A DNA stretch of 64,000 nucleotides from an uncultured Eubacteriales bacterium (GTDB lineage: Bacteria > Bacillota > Clostridia > Oscillospirales > Oscillospiraceae), in NCBI GenBank assembly GCA_900546615.1, contig URDJ01000006.1, positions 1 to 64,000 of the forward strand, given 5' to 3'. The stretch's first letter is position 1, and every line of letters begins with the position of its first letter. This document shows, piece after piece, positions 35,799-44,856 of the stretch. The notes below the pieces were generated by a model, which worked only from the letters and a program-made list of their open reading frames with translations, was not told the origin of the DNA and made no database searches. Position numbers and translations under genes: made by a program.

Positions 35799-36623
35799 GT
35801 GGATACTCTGGTTTTTGAACTCTGCGGAGTACAGGATCTGAACCCTCAGCGGACCTTCGACTGCGGGCAGTGTTTCCGCTGGAACGCGGACACGGAGGGA
35901 AAATACAGGGGCGTGGCGTCCGGCAGGGCGGCCGTGGTCTGGGCCGAGGGCGGCCGGGCTTACATAGAGTGTGCTGTGAGTGATATATATTTCTGGCGCG
36001 ACTACCTCGACATGGAGACGGACTATGTCGAGGCCCGGCGGAGCATAGAGGTCTGCGACTACCTGCGCGACTGCGCGGCCTATGGCGAGGGCATACGCAT
36101 CCTGCGGCAGGACAAGTGGGAGGCGCTGTGTTCTTTCATCGTGTCCCAGTGCAACAACATACCGAGGATAAAGGGCATCGTGGAAAAGCTATGTGACCTG
36201 TACGGCGAGCCGGTGGAGGCGCCATGGGGCGATGCGAGGGCCTTCCCGACGGCGGAGCGGGTTGCGGCGCTGAGCGAGGATGACCTCGCGCCATTGCGCT
36301 CGGGCTACCGCGCGCCGTATATACTCTCGGCGGCGCGGGCTGTGGCGAGCGGTGACATTGACCTTGAGGCGACGGCGCTTTTACCCTGCGTCGAGGCGCG
36401 GGCAGAGCTGAAGCGGCTCAATGGCGTGGGCGACAAGGTGGCAAACTGCGTCGTGCTGTTCGGGCTTCACCAGCTGGACGCCTTCCCTGTGGACGTGTGG
36501 ATAAAGCGCGCGCTGGCGGCGAATATGCCAGAAGGTTTCGAACCCTCGTCCCTGGGCAAATACGCGGGCCTCGCGCAGCAGTACATGTTCTTCCACGCGC
36601 GCGAGACCGCTGCAAAAGCATGA
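35799..36623 (+). CDS. 8-oxoguanine DNA glycosylase (OGG1-type HhH-GPD)
   Basis: The enzyme excises oxidised guanine from DNA and nicks the strand. The 274-residue protein has an N-terminal OGG-type domain (TFDCGQCFRWN) and a helix-hairpin-helix GPD domain: FIVSQCNNIPRIKGIV, then LNGVGDKVANCVVLFG with catalytic K213 and DAFPVDVWIKR with D232. The 19-residue K-D spacing equals that of human OGG1 (K249-D268), supporting lyase activity. The start is GTG 35799 with a weak ribosome binding site. The stop lies at the edge of a dispersed repeat fragment. Confidence 0.9.
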   Translation: MDTLVFELCGVQDLNPQRTFDCGQCFRWNADTEGKYRGVASGRAAVVWAEGGRAYIECAVSDIYFWRDYLDMETDYVEARRSIEVCDYLRDCAAYGEGIRILRQDKWEALCSFIVSQCNNIPRIKGIVEKLCDLYGEPVEAPWGDARAFPTAERVAALSEDDLAPLRSGYRAPYILSAARAVASGDIDLEATALLPCVEARAELKRLNGVGDKVANCVVLFGLHQLDAFPVDVWIKRALAANMPEGFEPSSLGKYAGLAQQYMFFHARETAAKA

Positions 36624-36665
36624 AGTTTTCGCCCGCCTTTTACGGCGCATCGGGGTCGATGCGCC
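36620..36665. repeat. Second, inverted copy of a hairpin repeat fragment
   Basis: TGAAGTTTTCGCCCGCCTTT (36621-36640) is the reverse complement of the end of the hairpin island at about 4550-4570. It is followed by a 9-bp stem GGCGCATCG/CGATGCGCC (36644-36652, 36657-36665). The rest of the 36624-36767 gap has no visible gene. Confidence 0.6.
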
Positions 36666-36767
36666 CTACAGGCTGCACAAGGCGGTTTTTCCTCTCCTGC
36701 AACAAAGATTGCGTTTGCTGTCCGCCGACTGGCGTGGTACATTCGCCCTAAAAGGGAGGTGCGGGAC

Positions 36768-37415
36768 ATGACGTTTCCTGAGAAGCTCATAACCCTCCGC
36801 GCGGGGCGCGGGTGGTCGCAGGAGAAGCTGGCGGGAGAGCTGGGCGTGACCCGGCAGGCCGTGGGACGCTGGGAGCGCGGCGAGTGCCTACCCGACGCCA
36901 TGGGCCTCACAAGGCTGGCGCAGACCTTCGACGTGAACCCCGAATGGCTGCTCGATGAGTCCGCCTCAGGAGCGCCAGAGCCGCGTCAGGCACGGCGGGC
37001 GAAGCTCGCGTGGTTTGATTATCTCGCCTTCGTCACTACGCCGCTCATGGCCGGGGTGTGTCTGTACGCCAAGCTGACATTTGCGGACAGCTTGAGTTAT
37101 TTGATAGGGGCCCCGTTGTTGTGGCGGCTCGAGCCGATTCTGATAAAACCGCTCGGCTGGCTCGCACTGGGCTGGGGAGTTGCGGCGCTGCTGGCCGCGT
37201 TCGGCCTGAGGCCGCAGTCGCGCGGCGTGCGCTGGGCGCTGATAATTGCCGGCGCGGTGCTGCCCGCCATCCTTCTGCTGACGGTGACGAATATGTACTG
37301 GCTGCACTGGTACAGGACACAGCACACCACATGGGTAATAAACTCACCCTCTATGCTCGTCATCGGCGGGCTGCTGCTGGGGATGGCGGCAAAGCGCAGG
37401 GATAAAATGAGCTGA
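36768..37415 (+). CDS. XRE-family regulator with C-terminal membrane helices
   Basis: Residues about 3-60 form a Cro/C1-type helix-turn-helix (LITLRAGRGWSQEKLAGELG, VTRQAVGRWERGECLPD), followed by a short linker and four predicted membrane helices (about 80-100, 108-130, 145-165, 185-208). Such membrane-anchored XRE proteins are common in Firmicutes and are thought to respond to envelope signals; no target is established here. GGGAGG at 36754-36759 suits ATG 36768; a GTG at 36759 overlaps the site itself and is rejected. A terminator follows. Confidence 0.8.
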   Translation: MTFPEKLITLRAGRGWSQEKLAGELGVTRQAVGRWERGECLPDAMGLTRLAQTFDVNPEWLLDESASGAPEPRQARRAKLAWFDYLAFVTTPLMAGVCLYAKLTFADSLSYLIGAPLLWRLEPILIKPLGWLALGWGVAALLAAFGLRPQSRGVRWALIIAGAVLPAILLLTVTNMYWLHWYRTQHTTWVINSPSMLVIGGLLLGMAAKRRDKMS

Positions 37416-37433
37416 AAATCAGGAATATCAGTC

Positions 37434-37463
37434 AAAAAAGCGGGCGCGGGACGCCCGCTTTTT
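37434..37463. terminator. Terminator after membrane XRE gene
   Basis: AAAAAAGCGGGCG and CGCCCGCTTTTT form a stem (37434-37446, 37452-37463) around a 5-base loop. Confidence 0.9.
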
Positions 37464-37487
37464 CTGTGGGATGGGATGCGGAAATGG

Positions 37488-39045
<1,558 letters not shown>

Positions 39046-39076
39046 GGCCCGGCGGGGCGCGGGAACGGAGGATGAC

Positions 39077-39793
39077 ATGGACGAAAAGATTGAAAAGCTC
39101 AGGCAATGGATAGCCGAGAGCGACAACATCGTGTTCTTCGGCGGCGCGGGCGTCTCCACGGAGAGCGGCATCCCCGATTTCCGCAGCGTGGACGGGCTTT
39201 ACAATCAGAAATGGCGTTACCCGCCCGAGACGATACTGAGCCATACCTTCTTCGAGCGCGACCCGGAGGAGTATTACCGTTTCCACCACGAGAAGCTGGT
39301 TATTGAGGGCGTGAAGCCGAACCGGGCGCACCTGCGGCTCGCGGAACTGGAGCGTGAGGGCAAGCTCAAGGCGGTCGTCACGCAGAACATCGACGGGCTG
39401 CATCAGGCGGCGGGCAGCAAAAACGTGCTCGAGCTGCACGGCAGCATACTGAGAGCTTACTGCTCGAGGTGCCGCAAGCCGTTTCCGGCGGACGAGATGA
39501 ACCACTGCAAGGGAGTGCCGTACTGCTACTGCGGCGGCGTCGTGAGGCCGGACATCGTGCTCTACGAGGAGCCGCTAGATCAGGATATCATGGAGCGGGC
39601 GCTCATGTATATCAGGAATGCAGAGGTGCTCATAATAGGCGGGACCTCGCTGGGAGTGTACCCGGCGGCGGGGCTTATAAGCTATTACCGGGGCAATAAA
39701 ATGGTGCTCGTGAACCTGTCCGAGACGCCTTACGACAGGTATGCGGATCTGGTCATTCACGAGAAGATAGGGCAGGTGTTTTCCGCGGTATGA
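39077..39793 (+). CDS. NAD-dependent protein deacylase (SIR2 family)
   Basis: Sirtuins remove acyl groups from lysine using NAD. The 238-residue protein has the NAD-binding motifs GAGVSTESGIPDFRS (about 24-38), TQNIDGLHQAAG and the catalytic His in LELHGS. The zinc module is CSRC then CYCGG, and GTSLGVYPAAGL follows. GGAGG precedes the ATG, and the stop overlaps the next start (ATGA). It likely regulates metabolic enzymes; its place in a run with cell-wall, thymidylate and folate genes gives no specific target. Confidence 0.94.
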   Translation: MDEKIEKLRQWIAESDNIVFFGGAGVSTESGIPDFRSVDGLYNQKWRYPPETILSHTFFERDPEEYYRFHHEKLVIEGVKPNRAHLRLAELEREGKLKAVVTQNIDGLHQAAGSKNVLELHGSILRAYCSRCRKPFPADEMNHCKGVPYCYCGGVVRPDIVLYEEPLDQDIMERALMYIRNAEVLIIGGTSLGVYPAAGLISYYRGNKMVLVNLSETPYDRYADLVIHEKIGQVFSAV

Positions 39794-40515
39794 GCCGGAC
39801 GGACGTACTGGGTGTGGAGTTTGACGATGTGACGATGGCTGAGGCCGTGGACAGGGCGCTGGCGCTCATCGATGCGCGGGAGTGCCGCTATGTCGTGACG
39901 CCGAACCCCGAGATAGTCATGCTGGCGAAGGAGAACGCGGCGCTGAAGTCTGCGCTCGCCGAGGCGGCGCTGGTGCTGCCCGACGGGGTGGGCATAGTGA
40001 AGGGCGCGGCCATACTCGGCCGGCCGATGAAGGAGAAGGTGCCGGGCATCGATTTCGCCTGCGGCGTGATGGCGCGGTTGGCGGAAAAGGGCGGCAGCGT
40101 ATACCTGTTCGGGGCAAAGCCAGGCGTGGCGGAGAAGGCTGCGGAGACGCTCGCGGAAAAGTACCCGGGGCTGGTCGTGTCGGGCACGTCTGACGGCTAT
40201 TTTTCGGACGACGCGCCTATAATAGAGAAGATAAGGGCCGCAAAGCCGGACCTTCTGCTGGTCTGCCTCGGCGCGCCGAAGCAGGAGCTGTGGATGGCGA
40301 AGGAGGAGGGCAAACTGCCGCTGGGCCTCATGTGCGGCCTCGGCGGGAGCCTCGATGTCTTCGCGGGCACAGTGAAAAGAGCGCCGGAGAGCTGGCAAAG
40401 GCTGGGGCTGGAGTGGCTCTACAGGCTCCTGAAGGAGCCGAGAAGGATAGGCAGGATGATGAAGCTGCCCGTGTTCGTCGCTGAGGCGGCGGGCGCGAGG
40501 CTGAGAGGTAAGTAA
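39790..40515 (+). CDS. tagA: WecB/TagA/CpsF-family glycosyltransferase (GT26)
   Basis: GT26 enzymes add N-acetylmannosamine to undecaprenyl-PP-GlcNAc in wall teichoic acid or related glycopolymer synthesis. The 241-residue protein has TPNPEIVMLA, the conserved LPDGVGIVKGA with the catalytic Asp region, VYLFGAKPGVAEKAA, LGAPKQELWM, and the C-terminal membrane-binding WLYRLLKEPRR segment. It overlaps the sirtuin stop by 4 bases. Together with the LCP protein at 22.5 kb it suggests the cell makes wall glycopolymers. The exact sugar is unknown. Confidence 0.87.
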   Translation: MSRTDVLGVEFDDVTMAEAVDRALALIDARECRYVVTPNPEIVMLAKENAALKSALAEAALVLPDGVGIVKGAAILGRPMKEKVPGIDFACGVMARLAEKGGSVYLFGAKPGVAEKAAETLAEKYPGLVVSGTSDGYFSDDAPIIEKIRAAKPDLLLVCLGAPKQELWMAKEEGKLPLGLMCGLGGSLDVFAGTVKRAPESWQRLGLEWLYRLLKEPRRIGRMMKLPVFVAEAAGARLRGK

Positions 40516-40516
40516 A

Positions 40517-41188
40517 ATGGCAACGAAGGGCAAGCTCATAGTGCTCGAGGGCATAGATGGCAGCGGCAAGTCCGCGCAGTACAGAAAACTCAAGGCAAGA
40601 TTCGAGCACGAGGGCATAGACTGCCGGACTATTGTGTTCCCGAGGTACGAGGAGGAATCCTCGGCGCTCATAAGGATGTACCTCGCGGGGAAATTCGGCG
40701 AGAACCCCTCGGACGTCGGTCCCTGCGCAGCGTCAATATTCTACGCCGTGGACAGGTACGCCTCGTACATGACCGACTGGGGCGAGTATTACAACAGGGG
40801 CGGCGTGGTGCTATCGGACAGGTACACCACCTCGAACGCCGTGCACCAGGGCGCAAAGCTGCCGGAGGCAGAGCAACCGGCCTTTTTCGACTGGCTGTAC
40901 GATTTGGAATATGTTAAACTCGGCCTGCCGAGGCCGGATCTGGTCATATACCTCGACGTGGATATTGAGACCTCGCTGGCCCGGATGCGGCACAGGCAGG
41001 AGAAGACCGGCAAGGACGGGGATATTCACGAGAAGGACGTGGCCTACCTGGAGACCTGCCTGAGGACAGGCGAGCGAGCCGCGGAGCACTACGGCTGGCG
41101 GCGGGTGGCCCTGAGGAAGGACGGCGAGATCCGCGAGCTGGACGAAAAACATGAGGAGATCTTCGCCGCGGTGAGGGCCGCGCTTTGA
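40517..41188 (+). CDS. tmk: Thymidylate kinase
   Basis: The enzyme phosphorylates dTMP to dTDP. The 223-residue protein has the P-loop EGIDGSGKSAQY (about 12-23), FPRYEEESSALIRMYL, the DRYTTSNAVHQG motif and a lid region rich in Arg (ARMRHRQEK). The divergent lid and insertions differ from E. coli Tmk but fit the clostridial subgroup. It starts one base after tagA and its stop overlaps the TTG start of the next gene. Confidence 0.88.
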   Translation: MATKGKLIVLEGIDGSGKSAQYRKLKARFEHEGIDCRTIVFPRYEEESSALIRMYLAGKFGENPSDVGPCAASIFYAVDRYASYMTDWGEYYNRGGVVLSDRYTTSNAVHQGAKLPEAEQPAFFDWLYDLEYVKLGLPRPDLVIYLDVDIETSLARMRHRQEKTGKDGDIHEKDVAYLETCLRTGERAAEHYGWRRVALRKDGEIRELDEKHEEIFAAVRAAL

Positions 41189-41745
41189 AAGAGGAAAAGG
41201 CAGCCCTCCGACGGAGTATCAAAGAGCTGATAGCGTCTCTCGATGAGAGGTATATATTGGACAGTGACGAGGGTATCATGAGGAATGTGCTCTCAATGCC
41301 GGAGTTCCAAAGAGCTGGCACGGTGTTCGCGTATCTGTCGGTGGACAGGGAATGTGATACGCGGAGGATAGTCGAGCGGCTCTACAAGGATGGCCGGCGC
41401 GTGGCCCTGCCGAGGAGCAGAAGGGGCGGCGTCATGGACTTTGCCCTGTATGACGGGGAGCTTGCGGAGGGCATGTTCGGCATACCGCAGCCGCCGGACG
41501 GTGCAGAGGCGGCGGAGACGGGGGAGAGAGACTTCATGCTGGTGCCTGCGCTCTGCTGCGACAGGCAAGGCGTGAGGCTCGGCCACGGCGGAGGATATTA
41601 TGACAGATACCTTGCAGGGCATAGCGTCATGACCGCCTGCCTGTGCCGGGAGAGGCTGCTCATGGAAAAAGTTCCGGCTGAGTGGAACGATTTTGCCGTG
41701 AACTGCGTCATAACGGAGCGGGATATAATAAAAACAGGGCTCTGA
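41185..41745 (+). CDS. 5-formyltetrahydrofolate cyclo-ligase
   Basis: The enzyme converts 5-formyl-THF to 5,10-methenyl-THF with ATP, recovering a storage folate. The 186-residue protein shows basic N-terminal KAALRRSIKELI, the PALCCDRQGVRLGHGGGYYDRYL signature (key GVRLGHGGGYYDRYL) and C-terminal VNCVITERDII. It starts with TTG at 41185, overlapping tmk by 4 bases, so it is the last member of the coupled run sirtuin-tagA-tmk-cyclo-ligase. Its 3' end lies inside a hairpin that terminates transcription from the other strand. Confidence 0.9.
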   Translation: MKEEKAALRRSIKELIASLDERYILDSDEGIMRNVLSMPEFQRAGTVFAYLSVDRECDTRRIVERLYKDGRRVALPRSRRGGVMDFALYDGELAEGMFGIPQPPDGAEAAETGERDFMLVPALCCDRQGVRLGHGGGYYDRYLAGHSVMTACLCRERLLMEKVPAEWNDFAVNCVITERDIIKTGL

Positions 41746-41755
41746 CGAGCCCTGT
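41725..41755 (-). terminator. Minus-strand terminator of the Cys-rich microprotein gene
   Basis: ACAGGGCTC (41734-41742) and GAGCCCTGT (41747-41755) form a 9-bp stem with a 4-base loop. On the minus strand it is followed by TTTTATTATA; on the plus strand no T-run follows. It overlaps the cyclo-ligase stop codon. Confidence 0.7.
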
Positions 41756-41773
41756 GCCTTGGACTAAGCCGCT

Positions 41774-41908
41774 TCAGCAGCAGCTGTTGCAGCAGTTGCT
41801 GCTGCTCTCACAGCTGGAGGTGCAGCCGCAGTTGCCGCCGCAGCAGAAGATGAGCAGGAGTATGATGATGATCCAGAAGCAGCTTCCGTTTCCATTTCCG
41901 CAGAACAT
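41774..41908 (-). CDS. 44-residue cysteine-rich membrane microprotein
   Basis: On the minus strand a 44-codon frame starts at ATG 41908 behind GGAGAAAGG and ends with TGA at 41774. The product has MFCGNGNGSCFW, a hydrophobic stretch of eight residues IIIILLLI, then a tail extremely rich in Cys, Gly, Ser and Asn (CCGGNCGC, SNCCNSCC). Eleven of 44 residues are Cys. Similar tiny proteins, one short membrane segment plus a Cys/Gly tail, occur widely in gut Clostridia and are often mis-annotated as chorion-like; their function is unknown. Own ribosome binding site and terminator support a real gene. The CAG-like repeats seen on the plus strand are simply its Cys and Ser codons. Confidence 0.75.
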   Translation of the reverse strand: MFCGNGNGSCFWIIIILLLIFCCGGNCGCTSSCESSSNCCNSCC

Positions 41909-42076
41909 TTAATCGACCTTTCTCCGCGCTATGTGATTTACCCGGATCCGGCCCCGCGCGGGGGGCGGGTGAGGTTGGTCATCTGTCGTAAAGGACGGCG
42001 CCGGCGCCGGAATCGCACCGTCTGAGCCATAATATGCCCGGCGCGGCAAACACGTTACTTTGGAGAACCGAGGAAA

Positions 42077-43660
42077 ATGCAGAATAATTTTGACAAGCTC
42101 AATGAGATATTCGGCATAAAGCCAAAGGCAGAGCCGGACGAAGCGAAGGACAAGGCCGCGGAGGATTCCGGGGCTGTGCCGAAGGCCGCCCATGAGCCGG
42201 AGCAGGAGCCGGCTGGGGAGGAGACCAAGGTCATAAAGCCCGTGCGCGACCCCGAGACTGAACCGGAGCCGAAGGGCACACCGGAGCCTGTGGCTGCGCC
42301 TGAGCCGGCCTCCGAGCCTGAAAAGGAGGCTGAAGCGGAGCAGCAGACCGAGGAAGCGCCGGAGGAAAAGCGCGTGCGGCACTCAAAGGGGCCCCTGGGC
42401 TTTATAGATAATTTTATCTACGACCCGAAGAAGCACGAGCAGGAGGCTGAAAACGCGCAGGAGCAGCCGCCAGAGCCGCCGGAGGATGACTATGACGAGG
42501 ATGACGAGCCGTTGGAGGAGCGCGACTTCAGGCCGATACGCAGAAGGCGCGACGGCAAGATAGGCTGCCTCGGCGGGATGATGTATTTCGCCTTCGTGGT
42601 GAGCCTGAGCATCATACTGGCCTGTCTGGGCTGGATGGCGGCGTCGGACGTGCTGGCGCTCAATAAGCCGCTTGAGAACGGCACCGTGACCCTGCCGCAG
42701 AGCATCTTCACGGAGAAGGAGATAGAGGTCGAGAACGACGACGGCACTACAACGACCAAGACGGTAATGAGCGCCGATATGGACTATGTCGCGGACGCGC
42801 TCAAGTCGGCCGGCCTTATCGAGTACAAATCCCTGTTCAAGCTGTTCTGCAAGGTGGTCGACGCGGATATAAAGATTGACCCGGGCACCTATGAGCTTAA
42901 TACCAAATGCGACTATAACGCGCTGGTGCTGAGGATGCAGACCGCGTCCGCGTCGATGGTGGCAACGACGGTGATGTTCCCCGAGGGCTATACGATGCAG
43001 GAGATATTCGAGAAGCTCGAGGAGGAGGGCATCTGTACCGTCGAGGAGCTTATGGATGCCGCGGCGAACTACTCTTATAATTACAGCTTCCTCGACTGGA
43101 CGGAGCCGGGCGACGCGTCGAGGCTCGAGGGCTATTTGTTCCCGGACACCTATGAGTTCTATCAGGGCATGCAGGCGTCGAGCGCGATAAACAAGTTCCT
43201 GCTGAATTTCCACGGGAAGCTGACGGCGGACATGTATACGCAGGCGGAGAATCTGGGCATCTCGCTGCACGAGGCGGTTATCGTGGCCTCTATGATCGAG
43301 GCAGAGGCGGGCAGCAACGATGAGCGGTCGCTGATAGCGTCGGTCATCTATAACAGGCTCGAGGCCGGAATGCCGCTTCAGATAGACGCGACGGTGATGT
43401 ACGCCCTGGGCGAGCACAAGGAGCAGCTCACGGCGGAGGACCTGCAGGTGGACAGCCCTTACAACACGTACGTGAATACGGGGCTTCCGGCGGGGCCGAT
43501 ATGCAATCCTGGCCTTGCGTCAATAAACGCGGCGCTGAACCCCTCGAATACGAACTATCTCTATTATGCGCTGGATAAGGAGACGGGTACGCACCAGTTC
43601 TTTACGAACTACAGCGAGTTCGAAGCTTTCATAGCCACGCAGGACTACTCGTCTAATTGA
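42077..43660 (+). CDS. mltG: Endolytic transglycosylase MltG
   Basis: MltG cleaves nascent glycan strands near the membrane and so sets glycan length. The 527-residue protein has an unusually long acidic, Pro/Glu-rich cytoplasmic tail (about 1-165), one membrane helix (about 172-194) and a YceG domain. The LysM-like part lies about 210-290; the catalytic part contains VASMIEAEAGSNDERSLIAS, whose EAEA holds the catalytic Glu, and IDATVMYALG, then GLPAGPICNPGLASINAALN. GGAGAAC and GAGGAAA precede ATG 42077. The 168 bases upstream, shared with the divergent microprotein gene, contain only GC-rich dyads. A strong terminator follows. Confidence 0.92.
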   Translation: MQNNFDKLNEIFGIKPKAEPDEAKDKAAEDSGAVPKAAHEPEQEPAGEETKVIKPVRDPETEPEPKGTPEPVAAPEPASEPEKEAEAEQQTEEAPEEKRVRHSKGPLGFIDNFIYDPKKHEQEAENAQEQPPEPPEDDYDEDDEPLEERDFRPIRRRRDGKIGCLGGMMYFAFVVSLSIILACLGWMAASDVLALNKPLENGTVTLPQSIFTEKEIEVENDDGTTTTKTVMSADMDYVADALKSAGLIEYKSLFKLFCKVVDADIKIDPGTYELNTKCDYNALVLRMQTASASMVATTVMFPEGYTMQEIFEKLEEEGICTVEELMDAAANYSYNYSFLDWTEPGDASRLEGYLFPDTYEFYQGMQASSAINKFLLNFHGKLTADMYTQAENLGISLHEAVIVASMIEAEAGSNDERSLIASVIYNRLEAGMPLQIDATVMYALGEHKEQLTAEDLQVDSPYNTYVNTGLPAGPICNPGLASINAALNPSNTNYLYYALDKETGTHQFFTNYSEFEAFIATQDYSSN

Positions 43661-43668
43661 ATAAGGAG

Positions 43669-43700
43669 CCGCCGTCCCCAAGAGGGACGGCGGTATTTTT
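43669..43700 (+). terminator. Terminator of mltG
   Basis: CCGCCGTCCC (43669-43678) and GGGACGGCGG (43684-43693) form a 10-bp stem with a 5-base loop, followed by TATTTTT. Confidence 0.92.
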
Positions 43701-43714
43701 GTTTGGATTCGGGC

Positions 43715-43743
43715 TTGTTTTCCGGGGTAGTGTCGTATATAAT
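43715..43743 (+). promoter_or_regulatory. Predicted promoter of the phosphate acyltransferase gene
   Basis: TTGTTT (43715-43720) and TATAAT (43738-43743) with 17-base spacing, 52 bases before the start codon. Confidence 0.6.
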
Positions 43744-43795
43744 GGTATAAGGGGTAGGATTTGCCTCGTGATTATGGAAAACGGAGATGTGAGAT

Positions 43796-44737
43796 ATGGA
43801 GCTTCAAAACTTTGATAAGATCCTGGAGCGCGTTCCCAAGATGTCAAGGCCGATGAGGGTCATCCTTGCGGGTTCCGACGGTGAAAATATGCTCAAGGGC
43901 ATCTTCGCGGCGCAGGAGAAGGGCCTGGTGCAGCCGGTTCTGGTGGGCGACCGGGCGAGGACGATAACGGTGCTGGAGCAGTTCGGGCTGGAGCGCGAGC
44001 CGTATACGATGGTAGATACGCCTCCCGGACACAATATAACTCAGGAGGCAATAGATATTATCAACGCCGGAGACGGCGACGTACTGATGCGCGGCAACAT
44101 AGCGACGAGGGATTTTCTGATGCCGGTGCTTGACAAGACGAACAAGCTGAGGACAGAGCGGCTGATGAGCCACGTGTCGCTGGCGAGTTTGCCGGAGTAC
44201 CCGAAGCTCATAGCACTCAGTGACATGACGGTCATAATCAAGCCGAACATGTCGCAGAAGAAGCAGATAATCAGGAACACGGCAGATGCGCTGAAGGCGT
44301 TTGGTTATGAGAATCCGAAGCTGGCGCTGCTGAGTCTGGTGGAGAAGGTCACGTTCCATATGCAGGATACGGTCGAGGCGCAGAGGCTGGTGTCTGAGCA
44401 GAAGCAGCGCCCGTTTGCAGACTGCGAGCTGTGGGGTCCGATAGCGTACGACCTGATACTGAGCAAGGAAGCCGCGAGACTGAAGAATTACGATTGCCCG
44501 TGGTCGGGCGGAGGATTCGACGGTATCATAGCGCCGGATCTGTCGACGGCGAACACGCTGGTAAAGAGCTGGCTAATCCACGCGCACGCGGTCACCTGCG
44601 GCGCGGTAGTCGGCGCAAGGGTGCCGATAGCCCTGACGAGCCGCAGCGCGAACGAGGAGGAGACCTACCTGTCCCTCGTCTTCTGCGCAGTGCTGGACGC
44701 CTGGAGAAAGGAATGCAAGGCCAAGGGCATCAGCTGA
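43796..44737 (+). CDS. Phosphate acetyl/butyryltransferase family protein
   Basis: The family exchanges CoA and phosphate on short acyl groups. The 313-residue length and features such as RVILAGSDGENMLKGIF, GDGDVLMRGNIATRDFLMPVL, LCPWSG-like CPWSGGGFDGIIAPDLSTAN and LTSRSANEEETYLSL fit phosphate butyryltransferase (Ptb) slightly better than phosphotransacetylase. An acetate kinase lies at 56.9 kb but no butyrate kinase is adjacent, so the acyl substrate is open. It has its own promoter and terminator and is a single-gene unit. Confidence 0.82.
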   Translation: MELQNFDKILERVPKMSRPMRVILAGSDGENMLKGIFAAQEKGLVQPVLVGDRARTITVLEQFGLEREPYTMVDTPPGHNITQEAIDIINAGDGDVLMRGNIATRDFLMPVLDKTNKLRTERLMSHVSLASLPEYPKLIALSDMTVIIKPNMSQKKQIIRNTADALKAFGYENPKLALLSLVEKVTFHMQDTVEAQRLVSEQKQRPFADCELWGPIAYDLILSKEAARLKNYDCPWSGGGFDGIIAPDLSTANTLVKSWLIHAHAVTCGAVVGARVPIALTSRSANEEETYLSLVFCAVLDAWRKECKAKGIS

Positions 44738-44751
44738 GTGCGATAATATAG

Positions 44752-44784
44752 AGAGGCTCCCTCCCAGGGAGCCTCTTATTTTTT
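44752..44784 (+). terminator. Terminator of the phosphate acyltransferase gene
   Basis: GAGGCTCCCT (44753-44762) and AGGGAGCCTC (44766-44775) form a 10-bp stem with a 3-base loop, followed by TTATTTTTT. Confidence 0.9.
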
Positions 44785-44793
44785 CGCCCGCGC

Positions 44794-44822
44794 TTGACAA
44801 TCTTTCTTTGGGTGTTTATTAT
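44794..44822 (+). promoter_or_regulatory. Predicted promoter of alaS
   Basis: TTGACA (44794-44799) and TATTAT (44817-44822) with 17-base spacing lie immediately after the preceding terminator. The leader of about 30 bases excludes a T-box. Confidence 0.8.
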
Positions 44823-44856
44823 GGTTGAATACGGATATTTGACCTGGGAGGTAATT

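Noticed and set aside
41770..41850. CAG/CTG-rich stretch as a microsatellite
   Set aside because: It is explained by Cys, Ser and Gly codons of the minus-strand microprotein gene.
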